Source: Eucommia ulmoides (lineage: Eukaryota > Streptophyta > Magnoliopsida > Garryales > Eucommiaceae). Taken from it: a stretch of DNA of 64,000 nucleotides. The notes beneath the pieces were generated by a model that saw nothing but the letters and a program-made list of their open reading frames with translations, was not told the origin of the DNA and made no database searches. Of this stretch, positions 1 to 12,089 are shown in pieces (positions within the stretch are counted from its first letter, which is position 1; each line of letters opens with the position of its first letter). Location of the stretch: assembly GCA_016647705.1 (NCBI GenBank), contig CM028328.1, forward strand, positions 12,146,614-12,210,613, given 5' to 3'. A program made the position numbers and the translations under genes.

Positions 1-1539
1 TTAGTGTGGGAATTGGATTGATCGGGTAAAGGACCCTCTTGCGGTTGTGGGATATAGGCGAAAGCGTTGAGAAAAAGTAGTGATGATGAGGGAGAATGTT
101 GAAGAAAGAGAGATAGAGTGTCGGTTTGGCAACAAACAAAATGACGGATATGCCACTATTTTTTATCACGAGAACAAAATAGGCAATGTGATAGTTGTAA
201 GAGGGAGAGAAATGAAGTTCACACGACTCAATTGAAGGTATAGTGATTCAATAAAATGTGAGACTAAAATCTATTTATATTCGAGTTGAACCTAAATAGA
301 AATTTTTATTATTTTTTTCTTTACTATACATTTCCACTCAAATTAATCTCCTCTCTTCAAATCAAATTTCTTCTAAAAAGTTTCTAAACATTTTATAAAA
401 TGACTAAATTTTTAAAACGTTATTGAATACTATATATTTAAAAGACAAACTTTAATTTTAAAAAGTAATATGATTTATTTTTCTTAAAAAAGGGAAAAAA
501 AATATTAAAGAGAGAGAGAGAGAGAGAGAAAAGCATACATATTAAAAACCAAGAATAGCCAAAGAAAAATATTGTGTAATTTGTATGGGACCAGTATGCC
601 CATCAATTTACTACGTAACACCACTTTTGTTCTTTTAATTAAAATAATATCTCAGTTAAAAAGGAGTCAATTTTAATAAAAAAAAACTCATGTCTCATTT
701 ATATGGTTCTTTCTCTATAACCTACAAAAATAATAAAAAATTGTATTAAAAATATAATATAATATTTGCAAAATTAATAAATCTGTTTAAAAAAAAATAG
801 CTATTATTTTCATTAAATGTCCTTGACCATGGAGTTGATATTATATAAACACTTAAAAGTGGATTTATCCTAAAAAGAAAATCTAATAATTGAATAAACA
901 GGTATGTTTAATCAATAATAGTTAATTATTATTTTATATATAATGATATTTTTATTTAATAGTCTTTATTTAAGAGTTGATGTTTTTTTTTTAAACAGAT
1001 ATGTTGTAATATAACCCTTTGTGAAACATTGTCAGCGTTTAGTCATTCGACCGTTGATCAATTTAATGAATAGACATTTATACCATTTATATATCTATTA
1101 TATAAAATATGACGACTTTTTGGCTGATTAGAACAAACTTATGACTAGGATAAAGAAAATATGATTAGGACAAACAAAATGCTGACTGGGACAAACAATG
1201 ATGTCTAGGATATTTATGCAACATTAATTAAGGATATAAAAAGAAATTAGGTTTGTCAAAAAATAATTAAGGTTATATATATATATATGGACGTTTTGGC
1301 GTATAAGGATATATATAATAACAAAAAAAAAAGTATATAATTTCTTAATTACTTAATTTTCTCTCTCTCAACCTTAATTCCCTAAATAGAGACATCAAAA
1401 TTAATTAAAAAATTTAGTCACCTTTTTAATTTATTATATTATAACTAATCAATTCCTAATTTCTCTACACCTTTAATTATTTCCTTCTTTTCTTTCTTTC
1501 TCACTCTAATTATCTCCTTATTATTCTCACTTCCTCTCT

Positions 1540-2640
1540 CATCAGTCGTAATTGATAAACGCTCTCTCTCTCTCTCTATTGTCTCACTCGCTTCAATCTC
1601 TCTCCCTTCCCCGCCCCACATCGCTCTCGACGCCTCCCCATCCATCGCCGTCACGCCTCACACGTCGTCATGCATCCATTGCCTTGCCATCACCATCACG
1701 TCCACCGAATTTAAGACTCCCTTATTCTTCTCCTACTCTTCTTCGTTGTTCACTTCTAATTGTTTTGTTTTTCACTTCTTCGTTATTCACTACAGCCTGA
1801 TGATTACCGCTCCGTTGCCGTCTCTATCTCCATCGCCATCGCCACCGCCATCTCTCAGATAGATCTATCTATGAGTATGAGGTATATTATTTCTGATTTC
1901 ATTTGTGTGTGTGTGCGCATGTGTGTGTGTGTGATAGAAGATACCAAATGGTGGCAGAGGAAATGGATTCGGGAGTTTCAAGGGATCAATCAATGAAGAG
2001 GCACTGACATGGGCTGCGATTGAGCGAAAAAATCTTGAACAAACAAATTGAGATATCTGAACGATAGGTAAGTTTTTATGTTGTGTTCCCATCGATTAAA
2101 CTTAAAAAATCGAAAATCTGGGATTAATTGTTCTTAATTGTTTGTTTTTTGCTCCAATTTTCTCAAAAATCTGGGAATTAATTGTTCTTAATTAGGAATA
2201 GTTTCATGAAATTACAGATTCACAGGTTTACCGGTTCAAAAATTGCTCTTGCTAACGTTAACCCCTAGATGTCTTTGGGTAAGTGATGAATTCTTTACAT
2301 GTCTTTTAACAATTTGCAAAGTTGGTGTCGTTCGTCCACCTTCCTCCCAAGCCCCAGCTTTATCATATAATTCTTTTACGTATGGGTTGGTATAATCATC
2401 CAAAATATGTGGATTTGTGTGCAATTGAGAATCGTCATGAACCGGATCTTCGGAGTTCAAAAGGAAGTGGGTTTCTCTTTGATTCCCCTATCTCTCCTCC
2501 TATTGTAGATCTGAAGGTAAAGTTCATTTCAAAAGCTTCAGCATCGGAGTGTTTCTTTACTATAGCTTTTGGAATGAACTGTCTATACTGTTCAAATTTG
2601 TCTAAAACGGAAACTGATCCATTCTTTGCTTAAAAAATCT
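1540..2640. other. Gene-like cargo inside Helitron A
   Basis: This part is richer in C and G than its surroundings. It begins with a CT-rich leader-like run (1555-1750) and has possible splice donors (AG/GTAAGT near 2069, GG/GTAAGT near 2279). A 103-codon open frame lies at 2322-2633 on the plus strand and a 74-codon frame at 2236-2460 on the minus strand. Neither protein is recognisable. It looks like a captured host gene fragment, but which strand was coding and from which gene cannot be told by eye. Confidence 0.35.
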
Positions 2641-3066
2641 GGGAAGTGCTAAAACAAATCTGGAAAGTCTCGTAAGTTTTGCATGTGTTCATTTCCAGTT
2701 CTAATTTCAATCTGATGCTAAAGTTCAAGTAGCCAATTTCCAGTTCAGTTATCCTTCTTTGGTTGAATTGCCTACAATAAAAATCTTTTAAAATATCCCA
2801 ATTACATTCCTGATACTGCATGGTTTTGAAAGAGAGTTAATATATTTGAAAATGGTATTGCATATGTTCATCTGTTTTGCTCTGCATATGTTTATATAGG
2901 CATCTGTTTCTGGGTTTTGCAGATTTGGATTTTTCTCCATGGGGTGTTATAGATCTTATTTGTAAATGCTTTTTTGAACTGGATATCTTCTGTTGATTTG
3001 TATATAGATTATCTCTACTGATTTGATGTTGAATAACTGAAATGTGGCAGTTATATGTACTAATTT

Positions 3067-3490
3067 TATGGATTATTTTGATTTTCTGCAGTTAGTTTTG
3101 GTTGATTTCTCAATTTTTAGGTTGAATTTGACAGTTTGTTAATTATTTTATCTTTATGGATTATTTTGATTTTTTGCACAAAGTCTTGGTTGATTTCTCA
3201 ATTTTTAGGTTGAATTTGACAGTTTACTGACTGTTTTAAGGATTATTTTAATTTTCTGCACTTACTTTTGGTTGATTTCTCTATTTTTAGGTTGAATTTG
3301 ACAGTTTGGTGATTGTTTTAAGGATTATTTTGATTTTCTGCACTAGGTTTTGGTTGATTTCTCAAATTTTAGGTTGAATTTAACAGTTTGGTGATTGTTT
3401 TAAGGATTATTTTGATCTTTTGCGCTCACTTTTGGTTGATTTCTCAAAATTTAGGTTGAATTTGACAGTTTGTTGATTGTTTTTGTTTTA
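3067..3490. repeat. Tandem repeat, about five 84-bp units
   Basis: Units begin near 3069, 3156, 3239, 3323 and 3403. Each has GGATTATTTTGATTTTCTGC, then TTGGTTGATTTCTC, then GGTTGAATTTGACAGTTTG. It lies in the second half of Helitron A. No protein coding is apparent. Confidence 0.85.
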
Positions 3491-4520
3491 AAGACCTTAA
3501 CAACACATTATTTTCAAAACAAAGCATAGGCATGAACTTTCTGTGGAACAATTTTGGAACAAAACAAAATGTGGGAGAAATTGTTATGTTTATCTCTAAT
3601 CTCTAATTTAAAATTTTTGCTTCTAACATTACATTAGGTCTACTTAGATTTATTTTCGATGTCTTACTTTCTATTTATGTATCTATCTTCCAAAACCTGT
3701 TTGTTGCTCTACGATGAATTCTGGATATTTGCCCTCAATGACGATGAACGACTTAGAAGCAATTTTTATTATGCCAAGTAGTTAAATCAAAGATGAAGTT
3801 AAAGTTGACATTTATTTATTTATTTTTATTTTTTGTTGTGAGAACAAAATTGGTGTTGTAGAGGAAGCAATATGGGTTTTTTGTTTTTTTTTTTATCCAT
3901 TTTAAATTATAAAGTTTTTTTTTTTTTTTTTTAATTTTAATCATTTCCTATGGAACTATGTTTTGGTTTTTGAATTGCTAATTATTTTGTTGCATATGCG
4001 AAATGTAACATTGAAGTAATAAGATTTGGACAGATAATAAATATTTTTGCTATTAGTTTGTTTCGGTGTCTATCTCATGTTTAGTGTGTTATTATTTTAA
4101 TAGTTGAATATTTATGTTATTGTATACTAATTGTGTTGTATTTGTATTAGTTGGTGATGATATTTAAATGTTAATTATTATTGAATTTTTTTTTTTAATA
4201 AAATAAATGTAGAATGTTATATAAATGGAAATGATTTATTAAAAAACTAGGTATATAGATAGTGTATTTATAAAGAATATATAATATATATTTTTCTCTT
4301 ATTAGGAATCAATAATAATGGGGAAGACATGGGTTTCTTTTTTAATTATTTATAGTATAATTTATTTATTACTATCATATCGGTAAAAGTTTCTCATAAT
4401 TCTCAATTGTTATTGATGTTTAACGGTTAGTTATTATTGATATTCAAATGAAATATGTGTAGAATATTATATAAATAAAGATAATGTCAAAAAAATCAAA
4501 AGATTATTTTTTTCGTTTAT
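3491..4520. other. AT-rich 3' half of Helitron A, no gene seen
   Basis: Low-complexity AT-rich DNA with T runs and no credible open frame. It leads into the terminal hairpin at 4534. Confidence 0.6.
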
Positions 4521-4562
4521 TTGTTTTACACCTGTGCCTTCAGGCACGGAGTTATACGCTAG

Positions 4563-5041
4563 TATTGGAATAAATTAAGAAAACCCTAGCTACCTCTCAT
4601 TTTTCTCAAGTTTAGCCGCAGAACCCTAGCCCTCTCTCTCTCATCTCTCTCGTTTAGCCACTAGTGAACCCTAGCCATGAAGAAGATGTCCATGGAGATC
4701 AAGACAGGAATTTGCTAGCGTTTTTTCAGTAAACAGACGTCCATACTCGCCGGCAAACAGAATCTGCTCACGTCTGTTCGCCTGCTCAAGTGTGTTCGCC
4801 GATTTTTGGTTCATGGACTTGAATTTGGTTTTTTTGATCTATTCGCGTTTGTTCGTCCATGGACTCACTTTTGGGTTTTTATCCAAGACCACCCCTTTTT
4901 TGGTCATGGACTTGATTTTGGTTTTTCTAGTCCGTTCGCATCTGTTCATCCATGAATTGCTTTTGGTTTTTTTTTTTTTTTTTAATCCAAGGCCACCCCT
5001 TTTGGTCATGGAATTGATTTTGGGTTCTTTGGTTATTCTTA
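4563..5041. other. CT-rich leader-like stretch, no gene recognised
   Basis: It has repeated AACCCTAGC words and CT runs typical of plant 5' leaders (4580-4680), then a repeated phrase with GTTCGCC and CATGGACTTGATTTTGG. The longest frame (4792-5199) is phenylalanine- and leucine-rich, runs into the next element and is not a recognisable protein. Confidence 0.5.
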
Positions 5042-6286
5042 GGTCACGTTTGATACATGGGATTCATCTTAAAATTATAATGAAATTAGAAATGACCATT
5101 TCATTCTTACGTTTGGTTGGTAGGATTTGTTTTCATTTTCATTCTCAAGTAATGACTAATCCCACAACTCATGAGATTAGTCAATTCCAAATGAAATGAG
5201 GTATTAAGTAATTCTAGGATTACCTAATTCCAAATAAAATGAAGAATTATGTAAGAAGAATGACCTATACTTATATTTCCGTATTTTTCACAACAAAAAA
5301 TAAAATTATGGGAAAAAAAACAAAAATATGGTGGTGTTGCTTTCATGTTTCTATTCCCAGAAAACATGGAACGGAAATAAAAAATATGGGAACGAAATCT
5401 GGGAACAAAAACAAAAACAGAAATCTGGGAACGAAAACAGAAATCTGGGAACAAAACAAAAAACAGAAATATGGGAACAAAAATAGAAATCTAAGAACAA
5501 AAATGGAAATTTGGGAACAAAAACAAAAACAAAAATTTGGGAACATATTTCTGTTTTTGTTCCCATATTTTTGTTTTTGTGCCCAGATATCTATTTTTTT
5601 TTCCCAAATTTATGTTTTTGTTTCAAGAAAACCTGAAATATAGATATAAAACTCGGAATAAACAACTTTCCCCTATATGTTTATTTGTATTCCCAATTTT
5701 ATGAGAACATAAATACTAAACAAGTGAAGTATAAGTGAGATTTGATGTTTCTATATCTTAAATCTGTTAACAAAATGATTTGAACATAATCAGTAAAATA
5801 GAAAAATATTTGTTTTGTTTTGTTCTCAGATTTTTACAACAAAATCCTGGAATCAGAATATAAACAAATCATTTTTTATTTTTTTTCAATTATAAGTTTT
5901 TTTGGGAACAAAAAAAAAAAAAAAAAAAAAAAACAGAAACACGAAAGTACTTCTAAACCCTTTAGTTTGTCGGGTTAAATGATAACTTATGTGACATTTG
6001 TTTAGTGTCTCTGAATAATTCTGTTATGTTCCCAAAATTTTGTTCTAAAATTTCCGAATATTTAAGAATATTATTTCATTTTTATTTATCGATTATTCCA
6101 ATACTATATTTAATGTATTTTGTAACCAAACGTAGGAATGCTAATGGTCATTCCAATACCATGTTTAATCTCGTTTGTCACCAAATATAGGAATAGTAAT
6201 GGTCATTCCATTCTAATACCATATTCATTTCAATACCACATTCATTTAATTTCATTTTATTCCATTCCAGTGTATCAAACGTAGTG
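5042..6286. mobile_element. PIF/Harbinger-type non-autonomous element
   Basis: The ends are inverted: GGTCACGTTTGATACA at the left, and the right end read in reverse is CACTACGTTTGATACA. A TTA lies directly outside each end (5039-5041 and 6287-6289), the 3-bp TSD of this superfamily. There is no transposase. The subterminal parts (ATTCCAATACCATGTTTAAT and similar) are also inverted. The middle is a separate A-rich repeat block. Confidence 0.65.
5385..5640. repeat. Short tandem repeat followed by its inverted copy
   Basis: Between 5385 and 5545 a 20-25-bp unit of the type GGGAACAAAAACAGAAATCT recurs about seven times. From 5548 to 5640 the complement (TTTCTGTTTTTGTTCCCATA) follows, so the block can fold back on itself. 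The open frames here are by-products of the repeat. Confidence 0.75.
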
Positions 6287-6289
6287 TTA

Positions 6290-7114
6290 GGGTTTAGTTA
6301 TTACATTTTCACCCCTTATTTTGTTTTTTTAAATTGTTATTTTTTTTTTTACACTTTCTTCCTAAACATTAACTTCTGTTTAATTTTTTTCACACTTTTT
6401 TTTTTTTTCTAAACATTGATATTGTCGTTTCAAACTTGTTATATAATTTTATATTCATAGTGAATGTTTATAAATTTGTGAATACTCACAGCAATCACTG
6501 AAGTAAATGTTTATAATTTTGAGAATGTTCATTGCGGTTTGGTAAATGTTCTCATTAGTGTCTTTTTCATTGATCTTAAAGTTTTTTTTAATGTTTTTTA
6601 TTTTACTTTTGAAATATGGAGTGAATATTCATACTGAATTGTGATTTGATAAATGTTCACAACGTTTTGTTTTCGCTAATCTTATGATTTTTTTAAATAT
6701 TTTTTATTGTTTTGAAATATTAAGGGAACATTCACATATGAACTATTGTAAAGTGAAATATTGAGTAAACTGAAGTTTTTGTTTTGAAATACTGAGTGAA
6801 CATTTACATAGAACATGTGAACTATTATTAAGCGAAATTTAAATGAATTGAAATGTTTTCTTTTGAAAATACTAAGTGAACATTCACACAGAACGTGTAA
6901 ACTATTGTTAAGTGAACTGAAATATTTGATATGAAATACTAAGTGAACATTCACACAGAAATTTTAGTGACACAGTTCGTAAATAAAAATAAACAAGGAG
7001 ACCATTTGTTAGAGGCTTTTTTCTATAGCTTCTTTGAAGACTATAAACTTAATTATTTGAATCAAATGTCTTTTTTATAATTTTATCTTTCTCGGAGGAC
7101 GAAATAATAAATTT
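6290..7114. repeat. AT-rich spacer with about 75-bp degenerate tandem repeat
   Basis: Between 6715 and 6960 a unit containing GTGAACATTCACACAGAA and AACTATTGTTAAGTGAA recurs about three and a half times. The same GTGAAC...GTTCAC vocabulary occurs at 7980-8420 and 16090-16390. No gene is seen. Confidence 0.6.
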
Positions 7115-9585
7115 CTCTTTTATAATTTATAATCAAGGAGATACATAAGATAAGAAAAAAAAAATCAAATTTGTAACGAGTAGAGTAAGAAATAGAATTA
7201 ATATGTAACAAAGGTTATAGTGGATTATGAATTTTTAATTTTTCTTTCCCATACTATATATTTTTTAGGATTTTTTATAATTTAGCTCTTAAATGTTAGT
7301 TTAGTAAATAAACCTTTTAAACAGTATTGTTGTAATTTAGTGTTTTTTGAAAATATTGTTATGTATAGTCCTTGATAATTAACAAAAAGTGGTGCATGAG
7401 CATTTATACCCATATGTATCTAATAGAGAAACCCTAATCTCTCTCTCTCTCAACCACAACCTCCACCATCATCACCGTCAACGTCAAAGCCAAGCGAACC
7501 AAGGTTGTTGCCTCCTCTCGTGCCACAACCCTAGATTCCAAATTTGGAAACACTGTCATACATGTTCGTGCACCACCATTTGTGTTCGCCACTGTCGTTT
7601 ATGTTCTAGATCTGTTGTATTGTAAGTCGCCATTGCCTTTCGTGTTTGCGCACCGCCGTTCATGTTCGCTCACCGCCGGTCATGTTCGCCACCGCCGAAT
7701 GTATTTGAAATCGTCGTTCATGTTTCCAAATCTATTGAATTGTAAGTTCGCCATTGCTATTATTGTTTTCCAAATCTATTGTAATGTAAGTTCACCAAAC
7801 CATTTATTTTCGCCATCGCCATTCATGTGGTTGGTCATTGACTGAAGAAATCTATTCTTCCGACGTCGTTTTCTCAAGACATCATCATCTTTCTCTCTTT
7901 ATTTTTCAGATCTGAAAAATTTCAAATCTGGTTCGTTATTATTATTCTTGTTTGATCTTCTATTTTTAGTGAATCACCAAATTGGGGTTTGCATCCTGGT
8001 GGATGTTCATTTTGGTTTGCTGAATGTTCACACCAATTTGTTTTTCATTGATCGTAGTGTTTTTGATTTGTTGTTCGCCACTTTTCGAAATATTGAATGA
8101 ACAATTACAATAGTTGCATAAGTATAAATGTCCAGCACCAATGTATCTCTAGTTTTTGTTCTATAAATGTTATTCTTGTTGATCTTTCTATTTTTTGTGA
8201 ATGCTCATATAGGCATCGTGAACATTCAGAGTTTACAATTGAGGCGTTAGGGTTTCTTGTTGGACTGACAGAGATCAATCGAGGTGTTAGGATTTTCTTG
8301 TAATAATCATATATTACACTTTTTCCTAAATGTTCACAACTATTTAAATAGTAGTGTGAATATTCATAACAAAGTAACATAAAAATAGCAAATAAAAAAT
8401 GTGAACGTTCACATCAGCACAATTAATCTCGTTAGCATGTATTAAATGTTTAAAAAAAACAAAATAAAAATATGAATGTCATATATTCTACAGAATGACA
8501 TTTTATGTAAATTAGGAGAAACGATGGTCAAAGAATCAATACCATTTTCTAAAAAATCTTTGAAGATTAAAAATTTTATTACAATAATTGGGAGTCTATT
8601 TTCTGATTTTTATATTTTTTGAGGACTAAATAACAATTTTTTCTATTTTTTTAAATAATCAAGAAACTAATAGAAGATAACATATTTATTGGGATTAATA
8701 CAAAATTTAACTACAGTGTAATTATAAAGTAGTAAAAAATACTATTTAATATTTTCAACGTGTAAAATTATGACTCAATATAAAATGTATACATTGACTA
8801 ATTAATCAAGTATACGTTGAATAACTTTATAAAAATACATTTTAAAAACAAAGGGAAAATAATTATCATATTTTTAAATAAATCCCGTGTATCACATGAA
8901 TTCTCATAATATTTAATTATTTATAATATATTTTAAAAGTTTTTTCTCTTAAAATTTTCAAAAAGTGAATTTGTTACATATTTTGAGGGCAAATTAACTT
9001 TGTTTTTAAAAAAAATGTTATAATTATTATACAAATCAACAATAAACTAAACCTTTCCTGAAATATAGGTAAGAATATTTAATTATTATTTTGTTATTTA
9101 AATTTAAATTTATTTTTTCAGTCAATTATATATATATATATATATTGCTGCAAAAAATGGGAAATTTAGACCATTTTTGGTGGCGAATATAATATTTAGC
9201 GGTTGTAATTTGTTGAGTGGGTCCCACCTTCAGTTTTAAATCAATCTTTTCTAATCCACTAATCATTAACAAATTCACATCACTCACACTCCATACTTCC
9301 TCTACTCATCAGAACATTACGGATAAGATTTTTTAGTTACTTTATTAAGATTTTTAAAAAAAAAATAAAAAATTGATTAGGCTTAGATACACAAATTTAA
9401 ATTAAATTAACATTAAAAAACTTTTCAAATTTTCAAAATAAAAAAATAGGTGAGTTCCTCAATTATGAAAATTAGGTCTTTACTATTTATTTTTTTTATT
9501 TTGAAAATATATCAAGCTCTTAAGTGGTTTTCTCAAACAAGGATAAGATGATTGACAATTTTTAAACTTTTAAAATTGATGAAAG
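7115..9585. other. Duplicated spacer of copy A, no gene
   Basis: It matches 15325-21449 once the insertions private to copy B are left out. A C-rich leader-like part (7430-7860) has repeated TTCGCCATTGCC-type phrases and frames that do not resemble proteins. The empty sites for the copy-B insertions lie at about 8341 (696-bp MITE), 8810-8822 (SINE), 9005-9040 (second SINE) and 9170 (2.35-kb MULE). An (AT)n run lies at 9127-9146. Confidence 0.7.
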
Positions 9586-9996
9586 AAAAAATTACATTTT
9601 TGGCGTTTTAAGTTTAGGGTAGATGTTTAAGTGGTCCCTAATATTTTAGATTTGACATATTTGATCTCTAAACTACTAAATTAGTTTCAATGTTGTCCAA
9701 TTGAAAATTTTATTGGGTTAATTTGATGAAATGTCATTTGTGCGGGAGTGGTCTTTTTAAGTTCAAAACGGAATCTCCATTCACTCTCTCTCTCTCTCTC
9801 TTCAAAAAAAAAAAAAAAAAAACAAAGCCCACTCTCGCATTATTTTTATACTCTTTTTTTCAATAGTTAAATAAAAATTAAATAAAGTACAAAAGATAAA
9901 AATTACACAAAAATAAAAATAATAATATATATACAATATTTTGTCAAATTGGTCTAAAGGATTTTCTTATTGAACCATATTCAAACTAATTTTCTC
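9586..9996. mobile_element. MULE-type MITE, copy A version (3' arm partly lost)
   Basis: The left arm (AAAAATTACATTTTT...) and centre match the complete copy at 21450-21975. Most of the right inverted arm is missing. The right flank TTGATAAAA (9997-10005) survives, and the left flank TTGATGAAA is a mutated version of the 9-bp TSD. Presence in both duplicates shows it inserted before the duplication. Confidence 0.75.
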
Positions 9997-10039
9997 TTGA
10001 TAAAAATATTGACAAAGTGGGTGATAAATTATTTGAATT

Positions 10040-10362
10040 AAAAATTTTAAGAGGGGTTTGTTTGTGTGCATGCCATTTGAACTAAAGACAAATGAATCTT
10101 TTAATACTAAAGCTATTCTTTCTATCATTTTGCTTTATAAATATTAGTGTCATTTTCGTGGAGAATTGAGGACATAGAAGAAGAAGATAAAAATAGCAAA
10201 ATCAATAGAGAGATCTCCCAAGATTTGTAACTTAAGAGATATATAGCTCACTTCCTTTGTACAAATTCTAGAGTTTAACCCCCAACATATGTATCCAAAA
10301 AAAAATCAGTAGAAAGAGAGAGAGATGAGAGAGAATGAAGTACTAACCTCCTGACAAGATTT
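10040..10362 (+). promoter_or_regulatory. Orphan copy of the CCCH-gene promoter and first exon
   Basis: It matches 21998-22194, including TATAAATA at 10136-10143 and the leader GAGAGAATGAAGTACTAA at 10330-10347. It has a 50-base extra piece inside the leader. The bases matching the first-exon donor (CTG/GTAAGATT in copy B) read CTGACAAGATT here, so the splice donor is lost. No CCCH coding exon follows. It may still start transcription towards the 10480-11010 region, but that is inference. Confidence 0.7.
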
Positions 10363-10487
10363 TTTTTTAAAACACAATGAATAATTTTTTATTTATTTTT
10401 ATTCAAATAGAAAGATACAAAAAAATTAAAAAATAAAATAAAATAAAAGAGAGAAGGAAAGGTGAAGAATTCACTGTTTATTCACCT

Positions 10488-10692
10488 TTGCTGACCGCTT
10501 CTGTTTTTTTTCCCGTAGCTTTCTGCCTTGTGGATTTGGACCTCAATTTGTGTGTGGAAACAGTCTCTACAAATAGCACATTTGGTCTTGCATTTTCTAT
10601 GCACCCTCTTGTTATGATATTCAAGTCCTTTGGCTTTTTCAAAAGTTTGCTTGCAAACAATGCATTCATAGCCACCTTCCATTCTGAAAGAA
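10488..10692 (-). pseudogene. C2H2 zinc-finger exon fragment
   Basis: On the minus strand a frame of about 65 codons begins MEGGYECIVCKQTFEKAKGL and ends at a stop near 10481. It holds one good C2H2 finger (C-x2-C-x12-H-x4-H, ending KRVH) and a second half-finger (CAIC...H) without its last histidine. A T-rich tract ending CTTTCAG stands just before the ATGG, as a splice acceptor would. It lies directly after the transporter remnant and shares bases with it, so it may be a chimera made by capture or a by-product of decay. Parent gene not recognised. It could equally be the last exon of a small gene read from copy A. Confidence 0.4.
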
Positions 10693-10975
10693 TGAGAAGT
10701 TGTGAGAATAAATAAATGGCCATACCGATCATGCTCAGCTACAGCAATGGCTTCTGACCCAGTTTGTCTCGATGAAGAAAATAGCGACCAATATGAATGC
10801 AGTCTTTGAAATTTCAACAGCCACCGTCGTCGCCAGAAACTTCGAGTTACCCTTGATTCCGGCCTCTTTGAATATCTCTGGGCTATAATTGATCGTCGCG
10901 TCGATTCCTATTATCTGCCGGTAACACTGGATTCCAAAACTGGTGATAAACATTCTAAAAATTGTTGGCAAAGTG
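10670..10975 (-). pseudogene. Polyol/monosaccharide transporter fragment (MFS)
   Basis: Minus-strand translation gives about 75 residues with the words GIQCYRQIIGIDATINYSPE, IFKEAGIKGNSKFLATTVAV and KTAFILVAIFFI. These match the loop and transmembrane helix after the central loop of plant polyol transporters (PLT/PMT, major facilitator superfamily), which read GIQ.FQQ.TGIDA...YSP.IF. After AIFFI the match moves to another frame (KLGQKPLL, for the family's GRRPLL motif) and meets a stop, then continues as LSMIGMAIYLFS. The N- and C-terminal two thirds are absent. It is a broken fragment lying at the junction of the two duplicates. Confidence 0.7.
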
Positions 10976-12089
10976 GGTGAGTAATTTTTTAAGTATAATC
11001 CAAATATTAACAAATCTCGTTATTATTTTTTTGAAATTAAAAGTTAATTAATTTTAGAAAATGAGTGGTTGTGGTCCGTAATGTTTTTAGTGTGGGTTGA
11101 TTGGGTAAAGGCTCCTATTGTGGTTGTGGGAGATAGGCGAAAGCGTTGAGAAAGAGTAGCAATGGTGAGGGAGAATAGGCAATAGACAAAATGACGGATA
11201 TGCCTCTGTTTTTTATCGTGAGAACAAAATAGGCAATGTGATGGTTATAGGAGAGAGAAATGAACATACGAAATTCACAAAAGTCAATTGAAAGTATAGT
11301 GATCCGACAAAATGTGAGAGTAAAGTCTATTTATATTCAGATTGAACCTAAATAGAAAATTTTATTTTTTTTATCTTTACCATACATTTCCACTCAAATT
11401 AATCTTGTCTCTTTTCTTCTAAAAAGTTCCTAAACATTGTATAAAATGATTAAATTTTTTTAAAATGTTATTGAATATTATATATTTAAAAGAAAAATTT
11501 TAATTTTAAAAAGTAATATATTTAATAAGTAGTTATATTTTGCCCCAATCAAAATAAAATAAGAAAAAAGTTATTTTTTAATAATTTTGTTTGATTTATT
11601 TTCTTAAACAAAAAAAAAATATCTATTATATAAAACAAGACGGTTTTTTGGCTAATTAAGACAAACTTATGACTAGAACAAAAAAAATATAATTAGGACA
11701 AATAAAGTTGCTGACGAGGCTAAATAAATTTGCTGATTAAGACATTTTGGTGGCATTAGATAAAGACCATGAAAGGAAAATAGATTTATCGAAAAGGAAA
11801 CAAAGTTAAATATATATGGACATTTTGGCGTTAAAGGAATTAAAAATAAAAAAAAATAAACATTCCCTAATTCTCTCTCGGATTTAACGGATTATACATG
11901 GACATATATATAAATATATGTTTATGGTTATTGAAATCAGGTTATTTAAGGAAATCAATTTAATTTAGGCATTTGCCCAATTTAACCTAATTAAAACACT
12001 AATTAAAATTTAATTAATCATTACTTAATTAACCATTTCCCCATTTTTACCTTAATTCTATCACTCACTCTATAAACTATAACCTAACC

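Larger units (their letters stand above)
1094..4562 (+). mobile_element. Helitron A, non-autonomous, 3469 bp
   Basis: It starts with TCTATTATATAAAA after an A and ends ...TTATACGCTAG before a T, the TC...CTAG ends and A/T insertion site of plant Helitrons. A 6-bp-stem hairpin (GTGCCT, loop TC, AGGCAC) at 4534-4547 lies 11 bases before the terminal CTAG. There is no Rep/helicase coding, so it is non-autonomous. The interior has a CT-rich leader-like stretch near 1360-1870, exon-like pieces near 2040-2630, and an 84-bp tandem repeat. It shares its 5' 200 bp with Helitron B at 11622. Confidence 0.85.
1..10362. repeat. Tandem duplication, copy A (upstream copy)
   Basis: Bases 1-480 match 11088-11620, 480-900 match 14920-15325, and 7115-10362 match 15325-22194, in order and on the same strand, with scattered substitutions and indels. 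The matches end in the promoter and first exon of the CCCH gene (10040-10362 against 21990-22194). Copy A carries private insertions, mainly Helitron A and the Harbinger-like element between 900 and 7115. The left edge lies outside the window. Seen directly by comparing the two stretches; exact breakpoints are approximate. Confidence 0.85.

Noticed and set aside
2322-2633. Possible copine- or C2-like protein in Helitron A
   Set aside because: A few words (SKTETDPF) suggested it, but the rest does not follow the family, so no function is claimed.
4792-5199. 135-codon frame with repeated FLVMDLILVFL words
   Set aside because: It crosses into the Harbinger-like element and reflects a T-rich repeated phrase.
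5385-5640. CRISPR-like regular repeats
   Set aside because: The genome is plant nuclear, the spacers are not unique and the repeat is a simple tandem array with an inverted partner.
5239-5643. Lysine/asparagine/glycine-rich frame and its minus-strand mirrors
   Set aside because: They are translations of the GGGAACAAAAACAGAAATCT repeat and its inverse, not genes.
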